From Clostridia bacterium (GTDB lineage Bacteria > Bacillota > Clostridia > TANB77 > CAG-465): a stretch of DNA of 64,000 bases. Of the stretch, positions 25,111 to 33,147 are shown piece after piece (position 1 is the stretch's first letter; each line of letters opens with the position of its first letter). The notes below the pieces were generated by a model that was not told the DNA's origin, did not search any database, and worked only from the letters and a program-made list of their open reading frames with translations. The stretch covers positions 120,876-184,875 of the forward strand of contig JAQUWH010000002.1 in assembly GCA_028692955.1 (NCBI GenBank), in the 5' to 3' direction. A program made the position numbers and the translations under genes.

Positions 25111-27894
25111 TTACATATTATTGTGACATTTCATACAAATTCCATCATCGTCGAATTCATGTGAATAAGTCCAACATCTAGGACATTTTACTCCAGATGA
25201 TTTTTCTACTACTACTTTATGCTCATTTGCTCTTTCTACTTCAAGTTCTGAAATGATAGCAACTAAAGCAATTTCTTGCTTGTTATCGTTGATAAAATCA
25301 AACTCAGCTTCTGTAGCATACATTGTAATTTTCGCATCTAAGGCACTTCCAATTTCTTTTCTTGCTCTAGCTTCTTCAATTTCTTTTGCAAAACCTTCTT
25401 TAATTTCAAATATTTGATTCCATTTTTGTATCAACGTGTCATCATCGTAGCGATTTGTTTCCTTTGGGAATTCTTCAAGTAATATACTTTCTTTCTTTGC
25501 CTCTTTAGTGTTCATATAACTATAAATTTCTTCAGCAGTAAAGACAAGAATTGGTGATATTAGTTTTACTAATACATCTAAAGTATCATACATTGTAGAT
25601 TGTGAACTTCTTCTTGATTTATGGTTTTGATTAAAGGTATATAATCTATCTTTTATAACATCAAGATATTTAGAACTTAACTCCACTGTACAGAATCTAT
25701 GAATTTCGTTATATACTAAATGATAATCATACGTATTGTAAGCTTCATTTACATATCTTACTAGCTGATTTAATTTATACATCATGTATCTATCTAGTTC
25801 GTCCCTTTTTTCATAATCTACATAATCAGAAGTAACATTAAAATCTGCCGTATTTCCAAGCAAAAATCTTACTGTATTACGTATTTTTTTATACACTTCT
25901 GCTATTTGTTTTAAAATATCTTGTGACAAACGAATCTCTCCATGATAGTCAGCTGAAGTAGTCCAAAGTCTTAAAATATCCGCACCATATTCCTTTACAA
26001 TATCAAGTGGTGCTATTCCATTACCAAGAGATTTTGACATCTTCTTTCCTTCACCATCTACTACCATTCCATGTGTTATCACCTCTTTATATGGTGCGTA
26101 ACCTCTTGTTGCAACGGAAGTTAATAGTGACGATTGGAACCATCCTCTATATTGGTCGTTTCCTTCTAAATATAAATCAGCTGGACCTTCTGGCAATCCA
26201 TATTGTTCGTTTAATACTGCCGTATGTGATGAGCCAGAATCAAACCAAACATCCATGATGTCAGTCTCTTTTACTAGTTTACCACATCCACATTCACAGA
26301 CATGTTTTTCTCCTAATATTTCTTCAGGTGTTTTCTCAAACCAAGCATTTGAGCCTTCTTTTGCAAATAACTCTTGTACCTTTTTTATTGTTTCTGCATT
26401 AATATGTTCTTTTCCACATTCTTCACAATAGAAAATTGGAATTGGAACACCCCAACATCTCTGTCTTGAAATACACCAATCTGTTCTATCTTTTATCATA
26501 TTAGTCATTCTTTCAGCACCCCACTCAGGGTACCAATTTACATTGTGTATTTCATTTAATACATTTTCCCTAAAATCATCAATAGAAGCAAACCACTGTG
26601 TAGTAGCTCTATAGATAACTGGTTTTTTACATCTCCAACAATGAGGGTACTGGTGAGTTAAATCTTTAGCTGCAAATAAATCACCTGATTCTCTTAAGAA
26701 TTCTATAATTGCTTTATTTGCTTTTGCATAGAACATTCCCTCAAATTGCCCTGCCTCTTTTGTCATATGACCATGTTTATCAACTGGCACAATAATTTCA
26801 ATATCTTTGTATCTTTTACAACATAGATAATCTTCATGTCCATGACCAGGAGCGGTATGAACGCAACCAGTACCAGCATCCAATGTAACCAATAGATCTC
26901 TATCACTACCAAGGATAACTCTAGATGTTTTATTTTCAATCACTGGATTCAAACATACTATGTTTTCTAGTTCTTTTCCCTTAAACGTAGTTAATTTAGT
27001 ATATTCTTCAATTCCACCAATTGACATCACTTGTTCTACTAAATCTTTTGCTAAAATATATCTTTCGATCTTACTGTCTTTTTTTACTTCAACTAATGCA
27101 TAATCAAATTCTGGATTTAATGTAATTGCTTGGTTACCAGGTAATGTCCATGGTGTTGTTGTCCAAATAACTACATAAGTATCTTTTAAGTCACCATACT
27201 TTGACACTAGACCTTTATCATCACTTACTCTAAATTTTACATAGATTGAAGTAGATGTATCATCTTTGTATTCAATTTCTGCTTCAGCAAGAGCTGTCTC
27301 ACAATCACTACACCAATACACTGGTTTTAAATCTCTATAGATGTACCCTTTTTGATACATATCACCAAACACTCCAATTTGTTTTGCTTCAAAGTTTTGG
27401 TCTAATGTTAAATATCTTTTAGTTTTATCTTTGTAGTCACCAAGACCACCAAGTCTTTCAAATTGTACTGCTGTTCTTTCCACAGCATCTAATGCGTATT
27501 GTTTACATATCTCTCTAAATTTAGCAACGCCAACTTCATCTTTTGTTACCTTAAGGTCTTGTTGCACTTTCTTTTCAATAGGAAGACCATGTGTGTCCCA
27601 ACCAGGTACATATGGTGCATAAAAACCGTTCATTGTTTTATATCTGATGATGATATCTTTTAAAATTTTATCTAATGAGTGCCCTGCATGAATATCACCA
27701 TTGGCATAAGGTGGTCCATCATGTAGCACAAAAGTTTTTCCCGTATTTTTGTTTTTTTCAAGCGCTAAATAATATACTTTATCCTTTAGCATTCTTTCTA
27801 AAATAGCAGGCTCTTTTTTAGGTAAATTTCCTCTCATCTCAAATTCTGTCTTTGGCAAATTTAATGTTACTGAATAATCTTTCTTTTCTTCCAT
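25111..27894 (-). CDS. ileS: Isoleucyl-tRNA synthetase
   Basis: This class I synthetase charges tRNA-Ile and edits valine. The 927-aa protein has the HIGH-type motif HAGH (69-72), the CP1 editing domain, KMSKSLGNG for ATP, and a C-terminal zinc-binding end (CPRCW...CMKC). The ATG at 27894 follows AGGA by 9 bases; an in-frame TTG at 27903 is unlikely. Expression is controlled by the T-box leader upstream. Confidence 0.97.
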   Translation of the reverse strand: MEEKKDYSVTLNLPKTEFEMRGNLPKKEPAILERMLKDKVYYLALEKNKNTGKTFVLHDGPPYANGDIHAGHSLDKILKDIIIRYKTMNGFYAPYVPGWDTHGLPIEKKVQQDLKVTKDEVGVAKFREICKQYALDAVERTAVQFERLGGLGDYKDKTKRYLTLDQNFEAKQIGVFGDMYQKGYIYRDLKPVYWCSDCETALAEAEIEYKDDTSTSIYVKFRVSDDKGLVSKYGDLKDTYVVIWTTTPWTLPGNQAITLNPEFDYALVEVKKDSKIERYILAKDLVEQVMSIGGIEEYTKLTTFKGKELENIVCLNPVIENKTSRVILGSDRDLLVTLDAGTGCVHTAPGHGHEDYLCCKRYKDIEIIVPVDKHGHMTKEAGQFEGMFYAKANKAIIEFLRESGDLFAAKDLTHQYPHCWRCKKPVIYRATTQWFASIDDFRENVLNEIHNVNWYPEWGAERMTNMIKDRTDWCISRQRCWGVPIPIFYCEECGKEHINAETIKKVQELFAKEGSNAWFEKTPEEILGEKHVCECGCGKLVKETDIMDVWFDSGSSHTAVLNEQYGLPEGPADLYLEGNDQYRGWFQSSLLTSVATRGYAPYKEVITHGMVVDGEGKKMSKSLGNGIAPLDIVKEYGADILRLWTTSADYHGEIRLSQDILKQIAEVYKKIRNTVRFLLGNTADFNVTSDYVDYEKRDELDRYMMYKLNQLVRYVNEAYNTYDYHLVYNEIHRFCTVELSSKYLDVIKDRLYTFNQNHKSRRSSQSTMYDTLDVLVKLISPILVFTAEEIYSYMNTKEAKKESILLEEFPKETNRYDDDTLIQKWNQIFEIKEGFAKEIEEARARKEIGSALDAKITMYATEAEFDFINDNKQEIALVAIISELEVERANEHKVVVEKSSGVKCPRCWTYSHEFDDDGICMKCHNNM

Positions 27895-27933
27895 ACTCTT
27901 CAATCCTTTCTTTTAAAGCCAATATGTATTGTA

Positions 27934-28186
27934 CAAAACAAAACACGCACATCCTTGTATAAAAAGGACACGCGTGATTATTTCGCTTGTTTTGATTTTC
28001 CTTATCTATACAACATACTAGCATATGTGTCCTTTATAACGTAAGGAATACGGCGACGCTTACTTTTATTTTCAGCTAGCAACTCGGAGATGATTTTCAA
28101 TATAACCTACTCTAATTAGGCTCACACTATCCCTAATTCGCTTTGTATTTCATTTATATTTACTCTTTCTCGTCATAGTTTTTATT
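27934..28186 (-). promoter_or_regulatory. T-box leader (isoleucine) of ileS, atypical T-box sequence
   Basis: On the minus strand the leader has Stem I elements (GAGAAAGAGTAAAT; GGATAGTGTGAGCC), an ATC specifier next to GAAA (28094-28089), the Stem III region GCCGTATTCCTTACGTTA and a switch. In the switch GTGTCCTTT (27971-27963) can pair either with AAAGGACAC (28035-28027) as antiterminator or in a 13-bp terminator stem (27976-27964 with 27956-27944) followed by TTTTGTTTTG. The normally invariant T-box bulge UGGNACCGCG reads UAAUCACGCG (27980-27971), so the bases that bind the tRNA NCCA end are changed. Confidence 0.75.
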
Positions 28187-28192
28187 ATAATT

Positions 28193-28232
28193 ATTATATC
28201 ATATTTTATCAAAATTTCAACATATATGTCAA
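28193..28232 (-). promoter_or_regulatory. Promoter of the ileS T-box transcript
   Basis: Minus strand: TTGAAA (28220-28215), a 16-base spacer, extended -10 TGATATAAT (TATAAT 28198-28193). A second -35, TTGACA (28232-28227), lies 18 bases before TAAAAT. Confidence 0.65.
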
Positions 28233-28296
28233 ATTTTACATAAAAATTTATATTTTTTTATTTTAAAAAGCTCATGATATTTTATGTAAAATTGAT

Positions 28297-28503
28297 TTAA
28301 TTTCCGAAGAAGAAATCTATAATATTCATACCTGTTGATGTGGTAGATTTATATAATTCTGTAAAACCGCATTTCGAACAACTAATTGTAATAAACTTTT
28401 TGTTTTGTACATCAAATAATTTCGAAAAATTTCCACCTGTTTATTGTAGTTGGTCTTTATCATATTCTTCACTTCCACATTTACTGCATATCCATTTTGA
28501 CAT
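28297..28503 (-). pseudogene. Zinc-ribbon protein gene interrupted by an in-frame TAA
   Basis: The frame encodes MSKWICSKCGSEEYDKDQLQ, then TAA (28443-28441), then continues without shift as TGGNFSKLFDVQNKKFITIS, CSKCGFTELYKSTTS and IIDFFFGN to a second TAA. Two CxxC pairs make a zinc ribbon of a small family of nucleic-acid-binding-like ribbons in Firmicutes. GGTGA precedes the ATG, and the gene starts 5 bases after fic ends. Conservation on both sides of the stop suggests a recent nonsense change or read-through. Function is unknown. Confidence 0.65.
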
Positions 28504-28507
28504 AGTA

Positions 28508-29096
28508 TCACCCATTTTTTTCTTTTATACTCTTTTTTAACAAATCAATTTGTTCCTTATCATCAATAACAGCAAGAATGCTTACTCTTAATATCTCGTT
28601 ATAATCTACAGCAAACCAGTTAATCTCATAGCCAAGCTTATCTAAAAATTCACGAATAAATTCTCTTGTTGCTCTCCCATTTCCGTTCTCTAAAAGGATG
28701 TAACACGTTCAAGTCAGTCATAAATTCAGATAATCTTTCTAAAAGTTGTTCAAAGGCTATATCTTCAAGCCCTTTTATATTTGTTTTTTTAAACACTTCT
28801 TTGATATTTTCTTCTATATACTGAAACTGTGAGAAAATAAAATTATCTTTTGTGATATTTTCAAGTCTATACTCTCCTGCAAAATCATAAACATCTTCAA
28901 ACAAATAGCGATGAATTGCCTTTAAATGATTTGCATCATACGTTCTTTTAATATCCGCTTGGTCAATTGTAGAAAGCTTAAAAGCAACCATTTTTGTTTC
29001 GTATTCTTTTAATTTTTCTTCTTCTTGAATCCCTAATTTATTTTTTAGTACAGAAGAATTCTTGTATGTATATCTGGAATTGATAGCATCATACAT
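28508..29096 (-). CDS. fic: Fic-family AMP-transferase toxin, read through a +1 shift at CGG
   Basis: Fic proteins AMPylate target proteins such as gyrase or topoisomerase IV. The N-terminal 137 residues read in the first frame (NHLKAIHRYLFEDVYDFAGE, IDQADIK) and end in HPFRE. Codon 138 is CGG (28685-28683). In the zero frame the protein loses the motif and stops at 28650. Skipping the C gives HPFREGNGRATREF and the helix REFLDKLGYEINWFAVDY, an intact 195-aa Fic domain with His133, ending at TGA 28510-28508. AGGTGG precedes the ATG. The small antitoxin gene lies just upstream. Confidence 0.8.
28683..28685 (-). other. +1 frameshift site (CGG) in the Fic catalytic motif
   Basis: GAA CGG AAA TGG in the zero frame becomes GAA GGA AAT GGG when the C is skipped, restoring HPFxxGNGR. 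Confidence 0.65.
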
Positions 29097-29129
29097 AATG
29101 GTTCCACCTCATATTAATTATACTTGTGA

Positions 29130-29291
29130 TTATTTCAAAAATTCCTTTTTAATCTTATCAACACCATCTTTCATACAGATTTCATGATTTAAGTATTGAT
29201 TAATAATTTTAAAGTCATTATCTTTCATAAAGCATCCTTCTATTGCCATCGTTGAACGTATATTTTCTTTTATTTTTTCATTTTCATCCAT
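29130..29291 (-). CDS. Small antitoxin of the Fic module (VbhA-like inhibitory helix)
   Basis: This is a 53-aa protein (MDENEKIKENIRSTMAIEG...). STMAIEG fits the (S/T)xxxE(G/N) inhibitory motif by which class I antitoxins insert a Glu into the Fic ATP site. The gene lies 33 bases upstream of fic, as in known class I pairs. GAGGTG stands 6 bases before the chosen ATG at 29291; an ATG at 29297 directly abuts it. The call is from motif plus position. Confidence 0.7.
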   Translation of the reverse strand: MDENEKIKENIRSTMAIEGCFMKDNDFKIINQYLNHEICMKDGVDKIKKEFLK

Positions 29292-29302
29292 TATCATCAC
29301 CT

Positions 29303-30487
29303 CTATAGTATCACTAATGGAATAGTTGTTTCATAAGGAGTTAGTCCAGAATGATTCCCTTTTGTTTCACATTTTTCTTCATAATCTTCTTTTTCACATA
29401 ACATAAATTTGTCATTAACAATGATTGCTACATACTCTCCTAATGAATCATAAGCTTGTTTGCTGTATTCTTCTTTTCCAAACAAACGGTATTCTTTTAC
29501 CTTTTCTTTTTCAAGCAAAATCACATCTTCTGAGAATTCACTTAAAAACTTTTCCTTAAATTCTATCAAATATTCTTTTTTTACAAAAAAACTAATAGCT
29601 CTTGTATCAATACTTGGCATTGCATAGAAATAGTTAGTATAGTCAGTATTCTTATTTAAATAGATAGCATCTTTCATCTCAACTTGTCCATGGTCTGCTG
29701 TTAAAATGATAGTTAAATCATCAAATTCTGATATTAGCATTCTTACTCCTTCTTCAACAGTATGAATTACATCAGAAACCTGTTTACTATTTACCCCATA
29801 AATATGTGACATTGTATCCAAATCATCAATATATAAATAGTTAAAAGTACTTTGTGTTGTTTCTTTTAATCTTCTCGATACAGATGAAAAAGCATCCTTT
29901 ACAGAGTAAAAGCCATATCTATCAGCCTTTTTCGAAATAAGTTTACTATAGGATGAGTTGATAATATCCCTATTTTCAAAAATATGAATTTTTCTATTAA
30001 ACTTATCTAAAACAGGCGAGAAATTGAAAATATCGGTAGGTTTAATCCCTAAACTTTCCACATCTTCCCCAGTTTTTCTTTGTTTTAATAACAGTGGCAT
30101 ATAACTTAAATCATATTTTACGTTATAATCCCACCAACCGTAAATACCATGTGAATTAGGATAGGATGCTGATAAAACACTCGTCAAAACACATGCAGTA
30201 GAAGTAGGATTGACAGTTCTAATCTTCATTTTCAAATGTTGTTTTAAAATTGAATTTTCTGCTAATTCTTGTAGTTTGTAATAACCAAATCCATCTAATA
30301 TAACAAATAAAGTATGCTTTTTATTTGGCAATATATCTATGACAGATTGAATATCTTTTGTTTTTCTAAAGCTAGCACCATTATGAATAGCGATTGCTCT
30401 TATTAGTTCAACGATATCTACATCTATTTTTTCTCTTTCTTTTAGGTAGTTTCTTAATTTCTCTTCATTTACTTTACTATTTTCCAT
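29303..30487 (-). CDS. Alkaline phosphatase superfamily phosphodiesterase/nucleotide pyrophosphatase
   Basis: This is a 394-aa protein of the type I phosphodiesterase family. The metal site DGFGYY, the catalytic Thr region PTSTACVLTSVLSASYPNSH and the second metal motif TADHG are all in order. No signal peptide is seen, so it is probably cytoplasmic. The substrate is unknown. The ATG at 30487 follows GGTGA by about 5 bases, and the gene follows gltX by 14 bases. Confidence 0.8.
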   Translation of the reverse strand: MENSKVNEEKLRNYLKEREKIDVDIVELIRAIAIHNGASFRKTKDIQSVIDILPNKKHTLFVILDGFGYYKLQELAENSILKQHLKMKIRTVNPTSTACVLTSVLSASYPNSHGIYGWWDYNVKYDLSYMPLLLKQRKTGEDVESLGIKPTDIFNFSPVLDKFNRKIHIFENRDIINSSYSKLISKKADRYGFYSVKDAFSSVSRRLKETTQSTFNYLYIDDLDTMSHIYGVNSKQVSDVIHTVEEGVRMLISEFDDLTIILTADHGQVEMKDAIYLNKNTDYTNYFYAMPSIDTRAISFFVKKEYLIEFKEKFLSEFSEDVILLEKEKVKEYRLFGKEEYSKQAYDSLGEYVAIIVNDKFMLCEKEDYEEKCETKGNHSGLTPYETTIPLVIL

Positions 30488-30501
30488 TCGTTTCACCGCT
30501 T

Positions 30502-32190
30502 TTATATCTTACTACTAGCATCTTTTAATCTTGCTACTGTTTTGTCTTTTCCTAGTAATTGCATAATTTGGTAAATATCAGGACTATTTTGTCTATTCGT
30601 TAAGGCGATCCTGATGATTCCAGTATAATCTGCCGTACTCCCTATATAGTTATCAGGATTTTGTTTGTACTCTTTCATATCAGTACAAAAACCAATACTT
30701 GCTGCTTGTTCTTTAATTTGGTTAAACCATGCCTCTTTATCAAGAGTCTCATCATAAGAATTAGAATAAATATCTAATACTTTTTTTGTCATTTCAGATG
30801 ATATTTTTGTATTTTCTTCTTTCATAAAGCTAAATGCATAACCATTCTCAGCAATATCTTTTTCAAATAACTCATCAAAGAAATAAAAGAAAATTTGAGG
30901 AATCTCTTCCCATTTAACAATATCTTTACGTATTTTCTTTGCGCCATCTCTTTCTAACGCAAATATTTGTCTAGCATATTCTGTATCCTTGCTTACCAAT
31001 TGGTAAACTTCTTCATTGTATTTTTTAGCCCAAGCTAAAACATTTTCAAGCACTTGATGACTATCCATTTTTGCAATTAATTCTTTGCTAACATCATTTA
31101 ATTTCACAATATCAAATAACGCGCCTGAAGTTCCCATTTTCTTTAATTTTACTTCAAAATCAAATTTATCAGCAGTAGGATTTTTCATTCTCCAAGGCTC
31201 ATAGTCAGAATTGATAAGTGTTAAGATATATTCTATTACACTATCTACTGGATATCCTTCTTTTAAAAAGAAAGAAACAGCAGCTTCTTGGTCTTTTCTC
31301 TTGCTTAATTTTCTCTTTGAATCTCCATCTTTTTTCATTACGTTAGAAAAATGAGCATACTTTGGTGCTTCAAATCCCATAGCTCTAAATAATTCCAGAT
31401 GAACTGGCGATGATGGTAGCCACTCTTCTCCACGTGTGATTAATGTTGTTCTCATAAAATGATCATCTACTACATGAGCAAAGTGATACGTTGGTAATCC
31501 ATCAGCTTTTACAATAACAATATCCAGATCATTTTCAGCCATTTCAATTTTGCCTCTGATTTCATCAATAAAGGCTACTTTTCTTAAATGAGAACCATTT
31601 GATCTAAATCTTGTAACAAATCTTTCTCCAGCTTTTACTCTTTCAATTGATTCATCTACTGATATATTTCTACACTTTGCATATACACCATAATAACCAG
31701 GAACCACTTTATTTTTTTCTTGTGATTCTTTTGTAGCAGCTACCATTTCAGCTGTACAAAAACATGGATAAGCCATTCCTTTTTCTACAAGAAATTTTGC
31801 ACATATTTTATATATTTTTTCTCTTTTACTTTGTGTATAAGGACCATAGTTTCCAATTTCTTTGTCTTCAGATACAACACCTTCATCAGGTACAATACCA
31901 AATTCTTTCATTTCATCTGTAAAAGCTTTAATACTACCAGCTACTTCTCTTTTTCTATCGGTATCTTCTATTCTTAAATAATAGATACCATTACTCTCTT
32001 TTGCAAGTCTCATACCAGCAATAGACGTGTATAACGCACCTGTATGTAAAAAGCCTGTTGGAGATGGAGCAAAACGTATTACCTTTGCACCCTCTGGTAA
32101 ATTCCTTTTGGGGTACATTTTTTCTAACTCTTCTACTGTCTCATTTATATCGGGAAACATTAAGTCCGCTAATTCTTTATTTTTATCCAT
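30502..32190 (-). CDS. gltX: Glutamyl-tRNA synthetase
   Basis: This class Ib synthetase charges tRNA-Glu. The 562-aa protein has the HIGH-type segment RFAPSPTGFLHTGALYTS (~44-61) and the KMSKS variant KLSKRKD. The C-terminal anticodon-binding region is helical. Whether it also charges tRNA-Gln cannot be told from sequence. It is slightly longer than the usual ~490 aa because of N- and C-terminal additions. Confidence 0.95.
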   Translation of the reverse strand: MDKNKELADLMFPDINETVEELEKMYPKRNLPEGAKVIRFAPSPTGFLHTGALYTSIAGMRLAKESNGIYYLRIEDTDRKREVAGSIKAFTDEMKEFGIVPDEGVVSEDKEIGNYGPYTQSKREKIYKICAKFLVEKGMAYPCFCTAEMVAATKESQEKNKVVPGYYGVYAKCRNISVDESIERVKAGERFVTRFRSNGSHLRKVAFIDEIRGKIEMAENDLDIVIVKADGLPTYHFAHVVDDHFMRTTLITRGEEWLPSSPVHLELFRAMGFEAPKYAHFSNVMKKDGDSKRKLSKRKDQEAAVSFFLKEGYPVDSVIEYILTLINSDYEPWRMKNPTADKFDFEVKLKKMGTSGALFDIVKLNDVSKELIAKMDSHQVLENVLAWAKKYNEEVYQLVSKDTEYARQIFALERDGAKKIRKDIVKWEEIPQIFFYFFDELFEKDIAENGYAFSFMKEENTKISSEMTKKVLDIYSNSYDETLDKEAWFNQIKEQAASIGFCTDMKEYKQNPDNYIGSTADYTGIIRIALTNRQNSPDIYQIMQLLGKDKTVARLKDASSKI

Positions 32191-32524
32191 TTTATCATCC
32201 TTTTCCTTACATTAAATACTCATTAATTATACCATATATGGCAATAAATAGCAAATAGAATATCGCAATAAATATGGATTATTTTACCAAAATAGTATAG
32301 AAAAAGCAACAGTATTTGATTTCCAGTTTTTAATAAATATTATATTTTATTAAAACTATACATCGTAATAAATTTCCAATCATATAGTACATATCTGTCG
32401 TTTTTTAAATAACATGAATAAGATAAAAAATCAATTCAAACAAGAAATAATATAAAAATAATGATATAATTATTATTTTTATACATACATATATGAACTT
32501 TTATATAATATAAAAGTTACTCTT
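32191..32524. other. AT-rich intergenic region
   Basis: No ORF or RNA is recognised in these 334 bases. A 19-base stretch (32299-32317) repeats the arm of the RNase J terminator found at 33094-33112. Confidence 0.5.
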
Positions 32525-33019
32525 TCATGATACCAAGTTTTTGTTTGTTTTAGTCATATTCCATCTTTCTTTCATATATTCTATTAAATACGTTTGTTCC
32601 CCTGAAGCCTGATTTCCCGCATAATAGAAAACGTTAACCGCTACCTTGTTAAAATCTGAAAAACTAAAGCTGAAATTTATCAATAATCCATTTATTTTTT
32701 CAAATTCTAAAGCAAGTAAATCTTCTTTATTCTTGTTATAAATAATATGATGATATTTTTTTGCATAATTAAGAATTTCCTCTTTTGCTTCACTTGACAG
32801 CTCTTTTTTATTTAATGGATCTATTGCATTATCAAGGCTTATAGATAGGTAATCACTTTGCCTATTAGAATTTTTTTCCATAATAGTATCTATTAAATTT
32901 TCATATAACTTAATCGCAGCAGTTTCATTACCAATATGTTGTTTGTTTAAAAGAAAGAATATCGAAATGGATGTGATTAATATAATAATTATGATGATTG
33001 TTAATACTATCTTTTTCAT
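32525..33019 (-). CDS. Hypothetical membrane-anchored protein, 164 aa
   Basis: An N-terminal Ile-rich TM (IVLTIIIIIILITSISIFFLL) is followed by a ~135-residue soluble domain, probably extracellular, with a helical start and beta-rich end (GLLINFSFSFSDFNKVAVNVFYY). No family is recognised. It looks monocistronic, with a Shine-Dalgarno GGAGG upstream. Confidence 0.65.
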   Translation of the reverse strand: MKKIVLTIIIIIILITSISIFFLLNKQHIGNETAAIKLYENLIDTIMEKNSNRQSDYLSISLDNAIDPLNKKELSSEAKEEILNYAKKYHHIIYNKNKEDLLALEFEKINGLLINFSFSFSDFNKVAVNVFYYAGNQASGEQTYLIEYMKERWNMTKTNKNLVS

Positions 33020-33095
33020 TTCATACCTCCCGTTAGAATTATATCAAATTTTTAAAAAATAGTCCACTTTTACTTACTTTTCCCCTTATATGCAG

Positions 33096-33124
33096 AAAAA
33101 GCAACAGTATTTAATATACTATTG
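33096..33124 (-). terminator. Terminator of the RNase J gene
   Basis: Minus strand GCAATAGTAT, a short AT loop, then ATACTGTTGC followed by TTTTT. It lies 25-50 bases past the rnj stop. Confidence 0.75.
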
Positions 33125-33147
33125 CCTCTTATTATTTTAACTATTGT

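Noticed and set aside
28326..28511. 61-aa ORF on the minus strand
   Set aside because: It is a shadow of the zinc-ribbon gene, whose Cys pairs lie in another frame.
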